From Warburgia ugandensis (Eukaryota; Streptophyta; Magnoliopsida; Canellales; Canellaceae), in contig CP141127.1 of NCBI GenBank assembly GCA_035236585.1, forward strand, positions 74,753,495-74,817,494: a stretch of 64,000 nucleotides of DNA, read 5' to 3'. Shown here piece by piece: positions 1 to 13,799 of this stretch. The position numbers and the translations under genes were made by a program. Under the pieces are notes generated by a model. That model searched no databases, had not been told where the DNA came from, and saw only the letters and a list, made by a program, of their open reading frames with translations. Numbering within the stretch: the stretch's first letter is position 1; each line of letters starts with the position of its first letter.

Positions 1-94
1 CTCCAAAGTTGGTTTGGATTGTGTTCTTTATAGCGAGGCGTTTGAAAGAGGGGTTTTGGGTTTCTTCGGTTTCCATTTCCGACGGTTCTTCCAT
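1..94 (-). CDS. 5' end of a host gene, possibly a WDR89/GTS1-like WD40 protein (partial)
   Basis: Read on the minus strand, an ATG at 94-92 opens a frame that stays open to the window edge (31 codons). The peptide starts MEEPSEMETEETQNPSF and continues KRLAIKNTIQTNFG. An acidic start followed by a K-x-x-I-x-T-N-F-G block resembles, from memory, the N-terminus of plant WD40 proteins related to WDR89/GIGANTUS1, where this block precedes the first WD repeat. That assignment is inference from a very short stretch. The sequence just upstream (95-330) is less AT-rich than the flanking DNA and has GA-rich patches typical of a plant 5' leader. The rest of the gene lies outside the window, so domain content cannot be checked here. 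Confidence 0.5.
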   Translation of the reverse strand, partial: MEEPSEMETEETQNPSFKRLAIKNTIQTNFG

Positions 95-3000
95 TGCCGC
101 GGGAGTGTTTCTGCGTGTTTTCGGCTAAGGCAAGCTTTCGTGGGTTAGAGAGAGAGACAGAGAGGATTAAGGGCTGCCCCTTGAGTTGTACAGCCAGGGA
201 AGTTGGCTCCCCTTTCTTCTTTCTCGTAAGGGGGTGACCAACTGTACGGACAGCTATGACTCTGGATGGACCCACATTTCTGACGATCAGAGACGTTCAG
301 TGATTTGCCGTCCAATTTTTTACAACTAAAAAGCCGCAGTTTTCCCTTCTTTTTTTAAGGTAAACAAATGAAGATTCATTAAACCAGGAAGACAACCTAT
401 GTGGAACATGCTAACGGTGGAGATCAAATTAAGGTACCGGTCATCCTATAGATAAAAGGTAATTCATTTTAATTGAAAATAAGAAGAATGACAAAAGTAC
501 CCTTAAAGTAGAATATAATTTTCCAGGTTGTACCATTTGTCCTTACAGTTTCTCCTATAGCTAGGAGTGATAGGTACATGTTTGGGTCCCCTTCTCTAAG
601 TTAAAAATCAGAAAAAGGCTCTTGGCAGCAAAAAATGACCTTCAAACTAAAAGATCTGAAATCCCCATTCTTTTTAATTAATTTTCCAATGGTTCTTCCT
701 TAGCAATTTTTAGGACATAATTAGCCAGATTTAGATCATTTTGAAGGGTTTCCAGCAGCAGCTACCATCTTGTCTTTTCATAGCTTTATTTTCTGCATCT
801 ATCAAACCCTCAAATTACTCACCAATCTGTTTGAGATCAACAATCATTACTACCATTGCTATATATTTGAGTTAATAAATAGAGATGTAGTGAATATAGT
901 TTCTCGGACAGGATTATTGGATCTTCCAACTGCATCAAAAGTTGGCCACTACCCTTCCCTTCTACTGGATCACCGGTTGGCCACACTTGCAATTATTCAC
1001 TTTGATTAAATCACTAAACATTATTATGATTCTCTGTGTAGATATCTCATGCTCCTACACTGCTGTGGCAAATTTGGTTGAGATGGGGAAGAGAAAACTC
1101 TCTCTCCCTCTAAACTATTGTGATTCTCCATGTAGATACTCAGGCTACCACTTTGCTTTGTGGTTGAGATGGGAAAGAGAACTCTCTCTCTTTATTTGTA
1201 TAAGGAGGATGCATCTAATCTGACACCATATATTGACAAGTTAACATTCATTGAAGTAGATTATGGCCTTTCGAGTTTTTTCTTTCCTTTCTAGAGCCCT
1301 GACCTTCTATTTCCACTACTGCTTTGTCTTTGTTCCTCTTGGAGTTCGAAAGCTTCGGAATGAACTAAGTCTTGTCTCAATCTATAATAACCCGGTCATG
1401 AAACTAAAGAATTCACTTCAATAAAAAGTTAATAATGATATCTAAGGAGCTTGTCACTTATTTTTCTATAGCAATTTCACTTTGGTGATTTGAGGGTTAT
1501 CATGTAGTTGGATCTACAAATAAACAATGATAAGTAGCACTTTAGATTGTCTTGGCAAATGAATAACCAAATTCTATGACTAACATATATTCTAGCGTTA
1601 TATGTGAATCATATTGCATCTAAAAAAGTCAGCATCCATTGATGCTCCTCTTTCCTTCAAATAGGTTTTAATGATCTAATCTTTTGTGATACTTCTTTAG
1701 TTTTGAAACCCACATGTGCCGTTATACTTTCTAAATATTGCAGCTATAAAGATATATATTAGTAAGTATTCTAAAATTCTCTTTTTTAGTGAAATGTATG
1801 TGTCATCTCATAGAATTATCAAAAAAGAAGAAGCAGAAGCGTCATGTCATACAACTCATATTATAGTCGTCAGAGATTCTGGGTCCTCACATATGTGATA
1901 TATGATAATGTTTAATATGTGATTGATCTTTCCATTTGGATTTGATAAGTATTATAAGCTAAGGAGGATGCCATTGTTAGAGATTTACTTCATGCAACCA
2001 AATAAATTTGTAACCTTAAAAAAAGGCCAGAAAGATCTCATTCCCTGCAAATGCATGGGTTCATTTACTCGTATATATAAGAACTATAATATGTTATTGA
2101 GTTTATGTTCATATATGATTCATCTAACATCATTCAAAAGAGCTAAGTTTAAACAACTAGCTGATCTACCCATCCAAGTATTTGATGATTGTCAAGAAGA
2201 AATCCTTGTTGACAAAAAGTTCACTACCTTTTTTGCTTCTCTATATATATGATTAATTGATACTTCTATGCCGTGTTCACATTCTTCATGGACCCGAATC
2301 ACATTCCTGCAGCTCCTTAACTTTCTTCTCATGACTAGGATTTTAATATCCCTAATTTTTAAACCTCGCTCCATGTAATTTTTGGTTTTTTTTTTAAATT
2401 GGGAAGAAATAAGAATATAGAATTTTTAGTTTTTGAATTCCAAGAAATGATCTTTAATAGAATCCAAATCAAGTATTAAAATCGCAATATTTAGATTATA
2501 CTCTAAAAATAAAATTCAACATCAAAGTTCAGATAAAGAAGTTAGAAGATTGTGAATTAAAAGGTATTTTAATAATTTCACAAGTAAACCTTATTAATAC
2601 TTTTTTAAAACAGAAAAGGCCCAAAACTATAGGAGCCATTTTTTATAATAGCACTCTCCCTCGACAGATCTATCACATGTCCCATCCGGCAATTTTCTCC
2701 TTCTTCCCCGTTAGCAACTCTAGCACGACAATAGATGGCGCATGCCACGCCGTGTTTGCTGCTTAGTGGAAATACCAGAGCAGCTGGGTTACCAAGCCCA
2801 TTCCCCCTTTCCTCCTATGATATCCTCTTTTTCCCCCACTTTTTTCCTCCAACCACACTCCTACCCGTCGATTGCCGACGCATAGAGAGAGGGAGTAAAA
2901 GAGAAGAAAAAGAGAAAGGAAACGAAAAGGAAGAGGAGAGAGAGAGAGAGTAGCATGCGACACCATTAATGCCATCGAGGAGCACCCTGGTAGAGCATAT

Positions 3001-3599
3001 AGAGCATGCTGGAGTGAGTGGCATCTCAAATTGATGATCTAAGCTGACCATCATGTTTCTCACAATAAGACTATCAAGACCCGCAAATCCTCTCCTCGAT
3101 TTGAGCAACAATTACCAAAAAAACAATGAACTGACGATGGAAGAATGAAGGTGGACGGTGAAATGAATACATATTTTGGAAATCCAAACAGTTCATTGTG
3201 TTCCCTATCACGAGATGAGTAAAACCCCTCAAGCACAGTCAAATTTCGACCATATTTGGTCAGAGAAATCAATAGAAAAAGGGACACCAATGAATTGTTC
3301 ATTGTTGGCCTACGATCATTGTGCGGGCAAGAAGCACTAGCTGCACCCAATGAAGACGAGCATAGCCAGTGCCCCGACGCACGAGTACACATGCATGCAC
3401 TATTCGCACTGAGGAAATGGGCGCAAGTGCATCTTAGAGACAATGGCACATGTAGGTGGGTTCAGATTGTGAGTCACATGCACAGTGCATCTCCATGATA
3501 AATTGATCTGCTAACTAATATGTTTACTTGTTTACTAATCTATTTATCTGCTTACCCTACCTGTTAATCTAAAATTTAATTTATTTCATATGAACGGTT
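95..3599. other. Intergenic region, no gene supported
   Basis: The first 200 bases are probably the leader and promoter of the minus-strand gene at the left edge. After that the DNA is AT-rich and shows no coding signal: the open frames here (for example 1,923-2,252 plus and 3,060-3,449 minus) match no family I know and have no splice context. A purine-rich patch at 2,880-2,950 resembles the purine tract near the start of the gypsy LTR at 27,242, so the old LTR remains that are clear from about 3,600 may begin here. Confidence 0.5.
1022..1195. repeat. Imperfect tandem duplication, two units of about 80-94 bp
   Basis: Unit 1 (1,022-1,115) and unit 2 (1,116-1,195) share the order TAT-TGATTCTC, TGTAGATA, a CTAC-ACT block, GGTTGAGATGGG, then AAGAG and a CTCTCTCTC run. 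They differ by several substitutions and small indels, so the duplication is not recent. Two copies only; no function visible. Confidence 0.6.
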
Positions 3600-4319
3600 A
3601 AAGAAGCTGCAAGTCCAACAGCCAATACGAATCTGATTTCAGATCCGAGACATCCATTAGAACCATCTTGATGTTGAGAACAATATTTTGGTGAGAAATT
3701 GAGGATCTAAGTACATCATGGAGCACTAATCTAAGGATGAAGACTTGGTACGACCTGGATCAACCAGATCAAAGGCAATCATATATGGTTAGACCGCCTC
3801 AGACGCTACAAGTGATCAGATGTAAGATCGCCAACAAGCATGTTTTAAATTAATTAAATTTTATTTTACTTATATTATGCCTAGTAAATTGTAGAAAAGT
3901 TAGAAAATAGGCATGCTTGTTATGGATTATATTTTAGGAAGAGCAAAGTTATTTAAATTATTAATTAAGCTAAATCTAACCATTTAATTATTCTGATGAC
4001 CTTAGATTAGAAAATTTTGGATGTTAGGATGATTTGGACTATTGATCTGACTGATCAAAATTCAATCTGACCATCGGATCAACAATTCAAATATTGAAAT
4101 GTGTAACAAATTATATGTAAGTTAGAGATTGATAAGAATTGAGGATAAATAGATGATCTAGATATTTGACCTTTAATCAATAGCCAAGATTTAATATTAT
4201 GACAAAAATAAAGAGATATATCTATGATCAGAGATCAAAAGGTAAGATTATTGTGTTTAATGATGACCAAAGGTTGGAACATAAATAAGAATTTTTGAGT
4301 AAGAGAATAACATTATATG
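3600..4319 (+). mobile_element. Old Ty3/gypsy LTR remnant, left part
   Basis: Fragments here (for example the gatctaag-type blocks at 3,680-3,830) loosely follow the same order as the early part of the LTR at 27,242-30,395. The remnant seems to continue at 8,737-9,443 after the solo LTR at 4,320 and again at 12,404-13,457. It is heavily decayed, with many breaks, and its true start is not visible. It is older than the solo LTR that interrupts it. Confidence 0.4.
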
Positions 4320-7300
4320 TGTGACGACCCGGGTTTTTGAAAACATGATTTGTAAAGTGTTTTGAAAGGCAGGGCCCTTAAGAGTGTAAAATTTTTTCGC
4401 AAAACAAAGCAGCGGAAATTCTTTTCTTTAGAACTTGTTTTGAAAACCCAAGTCACCACTTCATATATAACATAAGTACAATTTGTGTACAAAATAAAAT
4501 TCCATTGAAGGAATATACTTTTATTAAACTCCAGGATCCATCCAGTGGTTCACAAGATACCAAATCTAGTACAATACTTGTCCAAATTACATAATCCAAA
4601 ACTCAAGCTCACCATACAATAAAACTCTCAACAAATAAAAATACATGTCTTCAAGGGTATACCTTGAAGATTATTCTCTTCAAGTCTTCTATAGTCTTCA
4701 GCTCCTAACTCTCCTTCCCTGGATCTGAGATATTGTATCTCAGCAAGCAATGCTTGGTAGGGGATTCAAGAAATATAATAATTGACAATGTAATTCCAAT
4801 CCTTCATAATCTCGTTATCCTCAAACATACTCTTTATTTTGTAAGTTATGTATATCTATATACATACATACCCTTCATGGGTAAACCAATTAAATTTGTG
4901 AAAATAGTGAAATATCATTCCCAACTAAGCTGATCAATTCTCTTTATTTTGAGAATTTAGTATTACAGCTAATCTCATACTGGGAATTTCCCTTCTTGGG
5001 AAACATTGGTAATATACAATTACTTAGCATTTCATTATGCTATAACATAAGGCATTTCACTATGCCTGTTCCCATATGCATCATAGTGCAAAATAATCAG
5101 AAAGGTTGCTATGTCTTTGCCTCGATCCGTACTAGCGCGCTCGGATAACCGCCTGTTCACCACCGATACCACGGTGGAAAATATTATGTCACCGCCCGTA
5201 TGCGGGGCAAGACTTTCACGGTGGTGGCCTTCCCATAATTGCCACCACCCGACTTTTAGCCTCTCATTGGGCAAGGTATCATCATATCATCAAATTTCAA
5301 GGAGCAGGTGGCCAAACCCTCATAACTCCTCTAAGAAGATCGTCCCCTAGGCTCATGCCTATTAAAACAAACTCACAAGCCTCCAAGCTTGTATGTAAAA
5401 TAGATTCCATATATATCAGACCATACGTCTGTTTACTTAGGGCTGAAATATTTTCTAGTTCCCTATTCACTTATAGTTTAGTCCTTAACCATCTTATAGG
5501 TGTTTGGTTGGATCATAAGGTTTTCAAGAGATATACTACAAGTATTATCATTACTCTTGTCAACATAAGATCATGAGTACAATCATGAATATCTCATGTA
5601 AATGCATTCATCAAATCCTCCTACCTTTAAGGATTGATCTCTTTTCCCCAATCTTCCATGATCTTGACCGATGTATGTAATCAGTACATCCATACATATT
5701 GTCAATATATAAATTATGAACAATCCTATTGATCACTAGATCTGATGTTTAGAATGATCTTTAGATCATTCATATCTAAGTATTTTTCTATCTCTAAGTC
5801 TTTGTATGTTCATCTCCTTGATCTTGATCTTTCATAGATCCTTTGATTGACAATCTACTCATGTTGATAAAGATCAAGGTCCTAGATCTTCTATCGCCTA
5901 GTTCTTCTTTGATCTAAGTTCGGTTCTTGGATCATCCCTATGGAGGATGATCTTGGTTTTCTTCCTTGAATCACCTTTGATCAAGGGTTTGGATTATCTA
6001 ATCTAATGAACTATAACAAGTATACTACTAAACATACATACTAAGTACAATATAGTGTTCTTATTCTTATTGTTCTTGATCATCCAAGATCTAATGGATC
6101 TTGTTTGATCATCCTTATCTTACTTACTTGTTTTTATTAGGGTTCTATAATTTACTAACCTTTTATGCTCTTATGATTATTATTCAACCAGTTAATGTGC
6201 ATGGTTGAAGGTAGCTTCTTCAAGCCTAAATCTAGACTGCTCCTCTTATTTCCAATTGGCTAAGGCTTACTAGTTGAATGGGTGAACACAAAGTGGTTAC
6301 TTCAATCCTCATGTAAGGAGGCGTTTAGACCTCACAAACGTCAACAGAAGGTAGGGGAAGAGCGAGGCTCTATTAGATAACCCCCTTAACCCCTATGTTC
6401 ATCATTCACTAGAATGACCATAGCTCAACCTTTCATAAGGTTCCTATAAGCATGTTTACTCTAAGTACTCTTTCTAATGGATTTTAATTAAGTCCATGAA
6501 TATTTATAATGTCATTCATGGGGTTTATTATTCTTTTCCTAATTTGGGCCAAGGATTTGATAATCCTTATATTGTCCTACTAACTATAGCCCTTACTAAT
6601 TAAGTCCAAAGTACTTCATTCTTATTTGTGTCATGAAACTCTACTTTCTCATTAGAATACATTTTTGATGTTTTATGCTCTTTATCTCATAACAAGTAAA
6701 TCTACTACTAACATTCAACCATAAATGAATTATAAATTTAAAGCATAAAACTACCTAATTTAACATTCAATGAAAATGAGGCAAGGTACTTAAATTAAAT
6801 CTAGCACCTTATGATAAGAATGAACACATATCATACTAAACTCTAAATGTTATACTAGCATGCTTTATAACATAATAATATAAAATGAAACTAATTATAT
6901 TTACATTTTTAGAAACCTTTACTTATGATCCAACCATTTGATCTTAGATCTTTTCCTTTGATTAAGGACTTTAGTTATATTTAGAGAATTTTCTCTATTA
7001 AGGTCAAAAGATCACATTGATCTATTTTTATCATAATCCATCCATGATTTCCTTGGATTTCATCATATAAACATTTATTCTTTCCATCCCAAGGATCTGA
7101 TCACACTTGATCTCATTGATCAAGTGGGTCCCTTTGTATTTTTTTTATTTTTTATTTTATTTTTGGGTTTTTCTACCATAAAGGGTAGATCCCTTATTTT
7201 ATCCAAGATCTGTCCAAATTAACCATAGATATTACATTATTATATCATCACTAAAATAAATTTCCAAGATCTGATCACCTCAGATCTTGAAGATCTTAGA

Positions 7301-8731
7301 AATTGGACGCTTATTTCCAAAATATAGAAAAATACAGAAAAATACAGAAATAAATTTTAGAAATATTATGACTTCATTAGAAACTAGACATTACAAGCTT
7401 TCCATAGCTTCTTTCAGATCTCAATTTGGAGTTCATATGACTCCACAATCTTAAATTGAAGTTTTCAGCCGTTCCTAGAGTCCAGATTTGATCTAGGCCC
7501 ACCAGAATTAATCTCTCTAATTGAGGGTCCAAAACTGCTCCGATCTTTCTGAAACTTCTACCCTAGGGGTTTTGGACCATTCTGGATTGATTGGTGGAGT
7601 CAGATTTTTCATCTGAGCACTCCATCATCATGAATTAAGGGTTCTGTTGTTTACTTTATTTTTACCTTTTTATTACCAAAATTAATTACAGTAAAATAAA
7701 AATTACATAAAACAATACTAAAAATATATGAAAAGGATTTCCACTTACTTGATTGGAGATAAAACCTCATTTATATGCCCAATTTAAAAAAATACCTTGT
7801 TGATGAAGATATAGCCTAAAATCCACCTTTCTTGCAAATACCGTTGTTTGAACCGTTGGATCTTGAAATTTCTTTGGGGGTTTTGTAGAATAGATGTGTT
7901 GGGATGTTTTGAACGGTGCAATTGATCAAATTAGATCTAGAACAGAGTGCCTAATTGAATTTAGGTCTCTTGTTCTAATCTAAAAAGAAAAACAAGTTGG
8001 AAAGAGATCTAACTCTTGGAAATTTTGGGGTTTTGGAGAGGGATTCTAGATCTAATTTTTCAAGGAGATTGAAGATAATTTCGTGGGGATTTTATGAGGA
8101 TTTTTGGAAGATTTTTGGGGTTGTATTTATAGGCATTTTGGGTCTTTTTACATGATTATAATATGTTATTTTTTAATATAAAATGACATGAAAGTCTTCA
8201 ATGCTCCCATGCCTAACTTTTCTTCCCCATGACTAGCTGATCTTTGTTGACCCATGTTTCACATGGGCTGCTGATCAAATTGGTTGTTGGGGACGTGGTG
8301 GTCCCCATGTGGGCCCCATGTGGGCCCCACATGGTGTAAAAAGTCCGTTTTGCCCTTTATGCATAAAACTTTGGGTTTTATTCCCATGATCTCGGATTTG
8401 AGTGTACTTAGTGGCGTTGGATTCGTATTTCTCAGTACATTATAAATTTTGATGTTTCATATTTTGATTTTTGGGTAAAATTACTATTTTACCCCTTTTG
8501 TCCAAAAAAATGAAAAACTTAAGGATTTCTCATCCGAATTCAAAATTTGTCGTGCTTACAGTTATTTTGAAGGGTTTGCTAAGTTTAATTTCAATTTTAC
8601 ATGTCTTATGATTTGATTATACTTTTATAAAAAGTATATTTTAATTAACCCTAATATTTCAGCCCGAAATATCTAAAACTCAAACTTTATTGATTTTTCT
8701 CAATCAATTTACAAAAATTGGGGTTATTACA
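4320..8731 (-). mobile_element. Solo LTR, Ty3/gypsy type, 4.4 kb, with target-site duplication
   Basis: On the minus strand it begins TGTAATAACCCCAA and ends CCCGGGTCGTCACA, the same termini as the LTRs of the complete-looking element at 34,878-43,607. The 5-bp sequence ATATG directly flanks both ends (4,315-4,319 and 8,732-8,736), which marks a true insertion. No internal region or second LTR is present, as expected after LTR-LTR recombination. A short GC-richer patch lies at about 5,110-5,280. Nothing in it looks like a host gene. It interrupts an older LTR remnant. Confidence 0.8.
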
Positions 8732-8736
8732 ATATG

Positions 8737-9443
8737 CACATACGTCTTAATAGATATGCTGATTTATACGAACTAAGACTATTGAGCATTCTAAGGATTT
8801 GGATAGCCTGTGTTCAAGGCAGGTGGAACTTTAAGATTCTGATTTATAAACCTTGCATAATCTTTGCTAAGCATAATGCGATTTAATACCATCATGAGGT
8901 TTAATTGCATGAACTATTTCTAAATTGAAATTATTATTGTTAATATACATGCAGTAATTATAATATGATATATGATGTTATTATTATAACATAATTATGA
9001 TTTCACGATTAGGAATGTATATTCATTATTTGAAAAGCATGATTTGGGAATGCACAACATATTTTCCTCCACAATATTTGAATTGATAATTGGAAAAGCT
9101 ACACTCTTGGTGCATAGGTGTCAAGCACTTATATGTTATAGTTTTTTTGTGAATTTGATGAGATGGGTAGATAGTCTACTAGTATCATTATGTTATATAT
9201 AAGCATGGAGGGTTGGTGGATTTTGTTTTAGATATGCATAGGCTTAGTGGATGCTATGCTAGGAGAATTATGATGATTTGCCTATCTGCTCTCTAAAACT
9301 TATTATATGGACATCATGCTCATAGCAAGATAAAACATTGAGTCATGGTAATTATGAGAAGGCCACACTGTGATAGTCTGTCTCTCTATATATACATGAC
9401 AATGTATTTTTCCACCTTGGTGTCAATGGAGCATACTGTTGGA
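8737..9443 (+). mobile_element. Old Ty3/gypsy LTR remnant, middle part
   Basis: Continues the remnant from 4,319. Its sequence at about 9,060-9,440 loosely parallels the LTR region near 28,800-29,000 of the large gypsy element (the tagtatcattatgtta and tgctaggagaa stretches). It is decayed, with many breaks, and holds no gene. Confidence 0.35.
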
Positions 9444-12403
9444 TGTGACACCTAGGTTTTTAAAACACTTTTAAATACAAATAGCAGAAGACATTTTTCA
9501 ATATAAATTTTTTCACAAAACTGGAATGTCATCTCTACTAACAAATTATACATTTCAAAGGTTCTGAAAATCAATGAGCTTATATTTTACATTTTTCAGG
9601 ATTCTATCCAGTCACACTCATAATCCAACTATATAAATGCATCTATGCATATATGTCCAGGAAGATGAAATAGCAATCATATACTTACATTGGCAGTACA
9701 ATCTTGTGTTATTATTGTCCTTGTCCAAGGTTCCATCTACCTTTAGTTGTTTATCATTCAAATCACTTTCTTCAAAACCTAAGACATTTTAAACAAATTA
9801 CAATGTCTCAGCAAGCTTGTGCTTGGTGGGTGTTTGAGAATTTAGTTTAGCAATATGCAAAAGGCTAAATACAAATCTATATCCAGCCCATTTATAAATC
9901 TGTTCTAAGGAACTATATACATTCATACAATCTTCACTAAGTGATAATTTTCATATCACTTACATCTACATTTCATTTCTAGTAATTTCATATCATATCA
10001 TCTCATAATATAAGCAAGTACATATAACGTCATCTCATCATATGTCAACTCATGATGTAGAAAAATCTACGTTAGATCATCTCAAAATCTAATAGCTTGT
10101 AATCTACTTATAGTATGTTAGAAGCATATGTAACACAATTAATACAATAGAAATCCCATCCAAGATTTATTCTATCCATGTACAACATTAGTACATATAA
10201 AATCATAAGATATCCATATGAAGGATAATTCATACTATCAACATGCATAAATTAACAATAAAATGATAAAACAATTGAATCATTTTTTGATTTAATAATA
10301 GCCAAATCCATGCCACATCAAAATCAGAGGATATTAGCTCACCAATAGGCAAATCTATTCCAAATTCATATAAGAGCATATAAGCTCACCACAGGCAAAT
10401 CCATGCCAAATACATATGTGAGCATATTAGCTTACTATAGGTAAATCCATACCAAAAACCAAATCTCAAATCAAATCATGCATGTATGCATGAATTCATC
10501 CAATGTTATCATTTATCAGTGAGCCTTAGAACCTTAGCAAAATGCACATGCACACCTCAAAGAGATCTAATGTCATCTAAGTGTTTGGACATATAAGAAA
10601 TAGGGAGTGCATGTAGTCATTCATGATAAGTGATATAGGGAGTGCATGTGGTGCTTACATGCATATGATATCAAGGGTGTGGATGACTCTTACACATGAA
10701 ATGTAAGTCAAGGGTACGATGGTATGCATGATCATCTGACAGTTAAGGCATTTGTAAGAAGTCTGGAATTCCATTAGTGGCTATGCATGATCAGCCATGA
10801 TAGTGCATATATAAGCATGGTTTTTAAAACAAAAACAAAAATCTACTCTTGATCCTAATCATTTCCAAATAAAAATTTAAAATTTGTTTCTTAAAACCCA
10901 AGGCATCATACTCAGTATCAAAGCTGAGTTAATCTTCTCACAACCAATCCAACATGTCCAAAAGTCATATACAGTCAACCAATGAGTGTCGATTAATAAG
11001 GTATGAGTTATATAGATAACTCATATGGGCAATGTTGACTAATAAAAAATAGATGTTGCTTATGAAAGTTGACATACTTTAAGAAAACTAGGAGAATTTG
11101 GTCCTTATATAAGTAAGAATATTCTTATGAGATTAGTAGAGTATAAGACTATATAGATAGTATCTTTAACTGAAAACTTATATGACTCTTGAAAGATGTG
11201 GAGTCTAGTTCATAAAATGGTATGAGATATAATTGGATAGACAAAATCATGAATTTGGGTGATCTTTGAACTTTTGTTTGAATGGACCATTTTGACCTTA
11301 AGTTAGAAAATATGATGACAAATAGATAAATTGTGACAGGCAAAAGAAATAGAGAATGATATTGTATTATGATAATTGATGAAGCATGAGGTAAATTATT
11401 TTACTCATGATCCAAAATTGACAATTGTTATGTTCACATTAAAGATTTTAAGACATTACATATATTAGCAGAAACTACATGACAATATTGATGTGTTAGC
11501 AAGTAAAGGCCAAGTATTAGAATGCACAGCAAAAGCAGCTATTTATTGCTTAAATCAAATAGAAAAGCTATGCTAGTAAGTGGCGTAATGTTTAGGTTTG
11601 ACTTGATTGATTATAAATCTTTGGATCATCATCATCCCTTCATTGGTCATGGATGTTATGCCAAAATTTGACAAAAAATCCGTCGATCAATGAAATTAAC
11701 ATAGGAGATTTGGTTGTTTTGAAGAGTAAAATAGATTTATCAGAACTAGCTGGGGTTTTAGAAGTGATTTTCTACCCGTTTTGCTTTGAAAGCATCACAC
11801 TTTCACTATCGTCTATCTCCCATTACAACTATTGATGATGAAGGTGAGTGGCAGCAGACTGTAAGTTTTCTCTTCCCCTTCTTTTCTCTCCCTTTCTCTT
11901 CCTCTTCTTCCCCTTTTCCTTCTCCTCTTCCTCCTCCTTCCCTCTTTTGGTTTTGGGTTAAGTGGGAAGTGTGCTAATATAAATTTGGCTCCCTCCTTTA
12001 TATACTTTATATTATTTAATTTAAATTCTATAATAAATGAATTAAATATGATTCCTTTTAACTCAATCATAATGAGGTCAAAGACATCATTATTAGTGAT
12101 CATGGTGTCATCTTGAATGTATCCATTACGAATTTTTGTAAGTGGGGTCCACAATATGAAATTATTAAGTTGCTATTTACTTGTAAATACCTAACTTTTC
12201 CATCTGAACTCTAATTTAGCATACTTTGTATCATTGGATTCTATTTTTCGAATACAATCTAATTATTGAGGTTTCGACACTTGGTTAATTGTCTATAAAA
12301 TTTTCATTTTCTAGAACTCCAAAAACACGAAACTCAATATTCTCTTTTCATCATGATTTAACATTAACTCAAATTTTACTTAAATTAAGATTTAAAAATT
12401 ACA
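9444..12403 (-). mobile_element. Decayed minus-strand gypsy LTR with a plus-strand internal fragment inside it
   Basis: At 9,444 the sequence opens with TGTGACACCTAGG, the reverse complement of a gypsy LTR end, and about 12,190-12,403 matches the reverse complement of an LTR start (compare 18,180-18,377). Between them, about 10,905-11,780 reads in plus orientation like the leader and early internal part of the element at 30,396 (the GTCATATACAGTCAA and GGTATGAGTTATAT stretches). The block is therefore a mosaic of at least two gypsy fossils in opposite orientation. I found no matching target-site duplication. A pyrimidine-rich run lies at 11,867-11,945. Broken, many breaks, fairly old. Confidence 0.45.
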
Positions 12404-13457
12404 AATGTCACAGTAGATCTCGTCATGTGGGATGTGTACTGCAACATAGTAGTACATTGTATATTTTGCACTATGTGTGCTAATTGTAATGTGATTGACA
12501 TGATGATATGCCTAGTATGAGTACTCATGACCATTATGTATACCCAGTTGACTGGGGGATGTGTATACTTAGTGTTGACTGGATGTATATAAACACAACG
12601 ATGATTAGATAATTGTGGGTCCCTTATAGTTTGGGAAATGGCCATGATGATGATATATTACTATTATTATGAGTTTGATGTTATTTAACTCATATTGTTA
12701 TTCAGAAAGTTTATTTGAGATTTTGATTGTGATTTGTATATGGTATTGCATTGCTAGATCTACTTATGATATTTACGTATATTTAGAATGTTTATTTAAA
12801 ATTCTAATTGTAAATTGAATATGATATTGGACCATTGGATTTATTCATAATATTTACATGAAATGCCTTGAGAATTTGATATTCTAAAATTTGAGATTAT
12901 CTTAAATTTAATCATGCAAATTATTGATGCATTAAAATAATTATTAACTTATGAAAAGAAATATTTCTATAAGTTTTATTATGCATCTTATTCTCCTTCC
13001 AAGCATAGCTTACTGAGATATTATAAATATTTGAATATTTACCATATCTCATATTTAAATAAATAAGAGTAAAGATGAATTTTGAGGATATGTGTATGTT
13101 TAAATTATTATATATTATTCCAATAATGACATTTGGATTGTATTTATACATTTGGTGTAATTGGAATTTAAATTGTAATAATATAAGGATTGTGGATGTT
13201 GATTAGATAGATCATGAAGAAGTAAACTTATTTTAAAATACTTTAGTTGAAAGGGGGAAATTATTTTAAGTTTTCAAATTTTTTATAATCAAATTAAATT
13301 GGACAATAAATGAGGAGTTAAAAGATGACACTCAGGATTTTGATATGAATTTCAAAGAAAATATTTTTTTCTATTTGTTTTTTAAATAATTTTCCAAACT
13401 CAGGGCTCCATATTTTGAAAGGAATTGTAAAAAGCTATTATAAAAACCTAGATCATC
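12404..13457 (+). mobile_element. Old Ty3/gypsy LTR remnant, right part with LTR end
   Basis: The last 200 bases follow the end of the LTRs at 30,395 and 46,483 closely in order: ATGACACTCAGGATTTT, TTTCTAAATAATTTTTCAA-like, AGGGCTCC, then TATAAAAACCTAGATCATCACA at the terminus. The part at about 12,480-12,600 parallels the LTR region near 29,281. It is probably the right-hand piece of the remnant begun near 3,600, split by later insertions. No gene is present. Confidence 0.5.
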
Positions 13458-13799
13458 ACAAGGATAACCACCTATGAGTTGCCATTACTTGTAGGTGAGA
13501 TAGATATATTAGAAGCTATTTTGAGTTCATTATTAGTTTTCTATCATTATCCTTGAGTAATCCCCCCACACCCACAGGGCCTGAGTTGCCAAGGGCTTAG
13601 CCATCGAAACATAATTGAATTACTCCTAGGTCAAGTGGATGCTATGTAATTTTAAAATAATTATGTTTCACCCACACCAAATTCTCATGCTTCCATTCCT
13701 TTAGCACATGCAGGTGACTAGTATAAAAAAGTTGACAAGTATTAATAAAAGAGTGTGTTAAATAACTTGAGCTTTCCAGTTAACATATACTCTTCTCCA

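Noticed and set aside
1923-2252. Plus-strand frame of 109 codons
   Set aside because: AT-rich DNA, no domain and no expression signals; likely chance.
3060-3449. Minus-strand frame of 129 codons
   Set aside because: No recognisable domain, overlaps an opposite-strand frame, and has no promoter or splice evidence.
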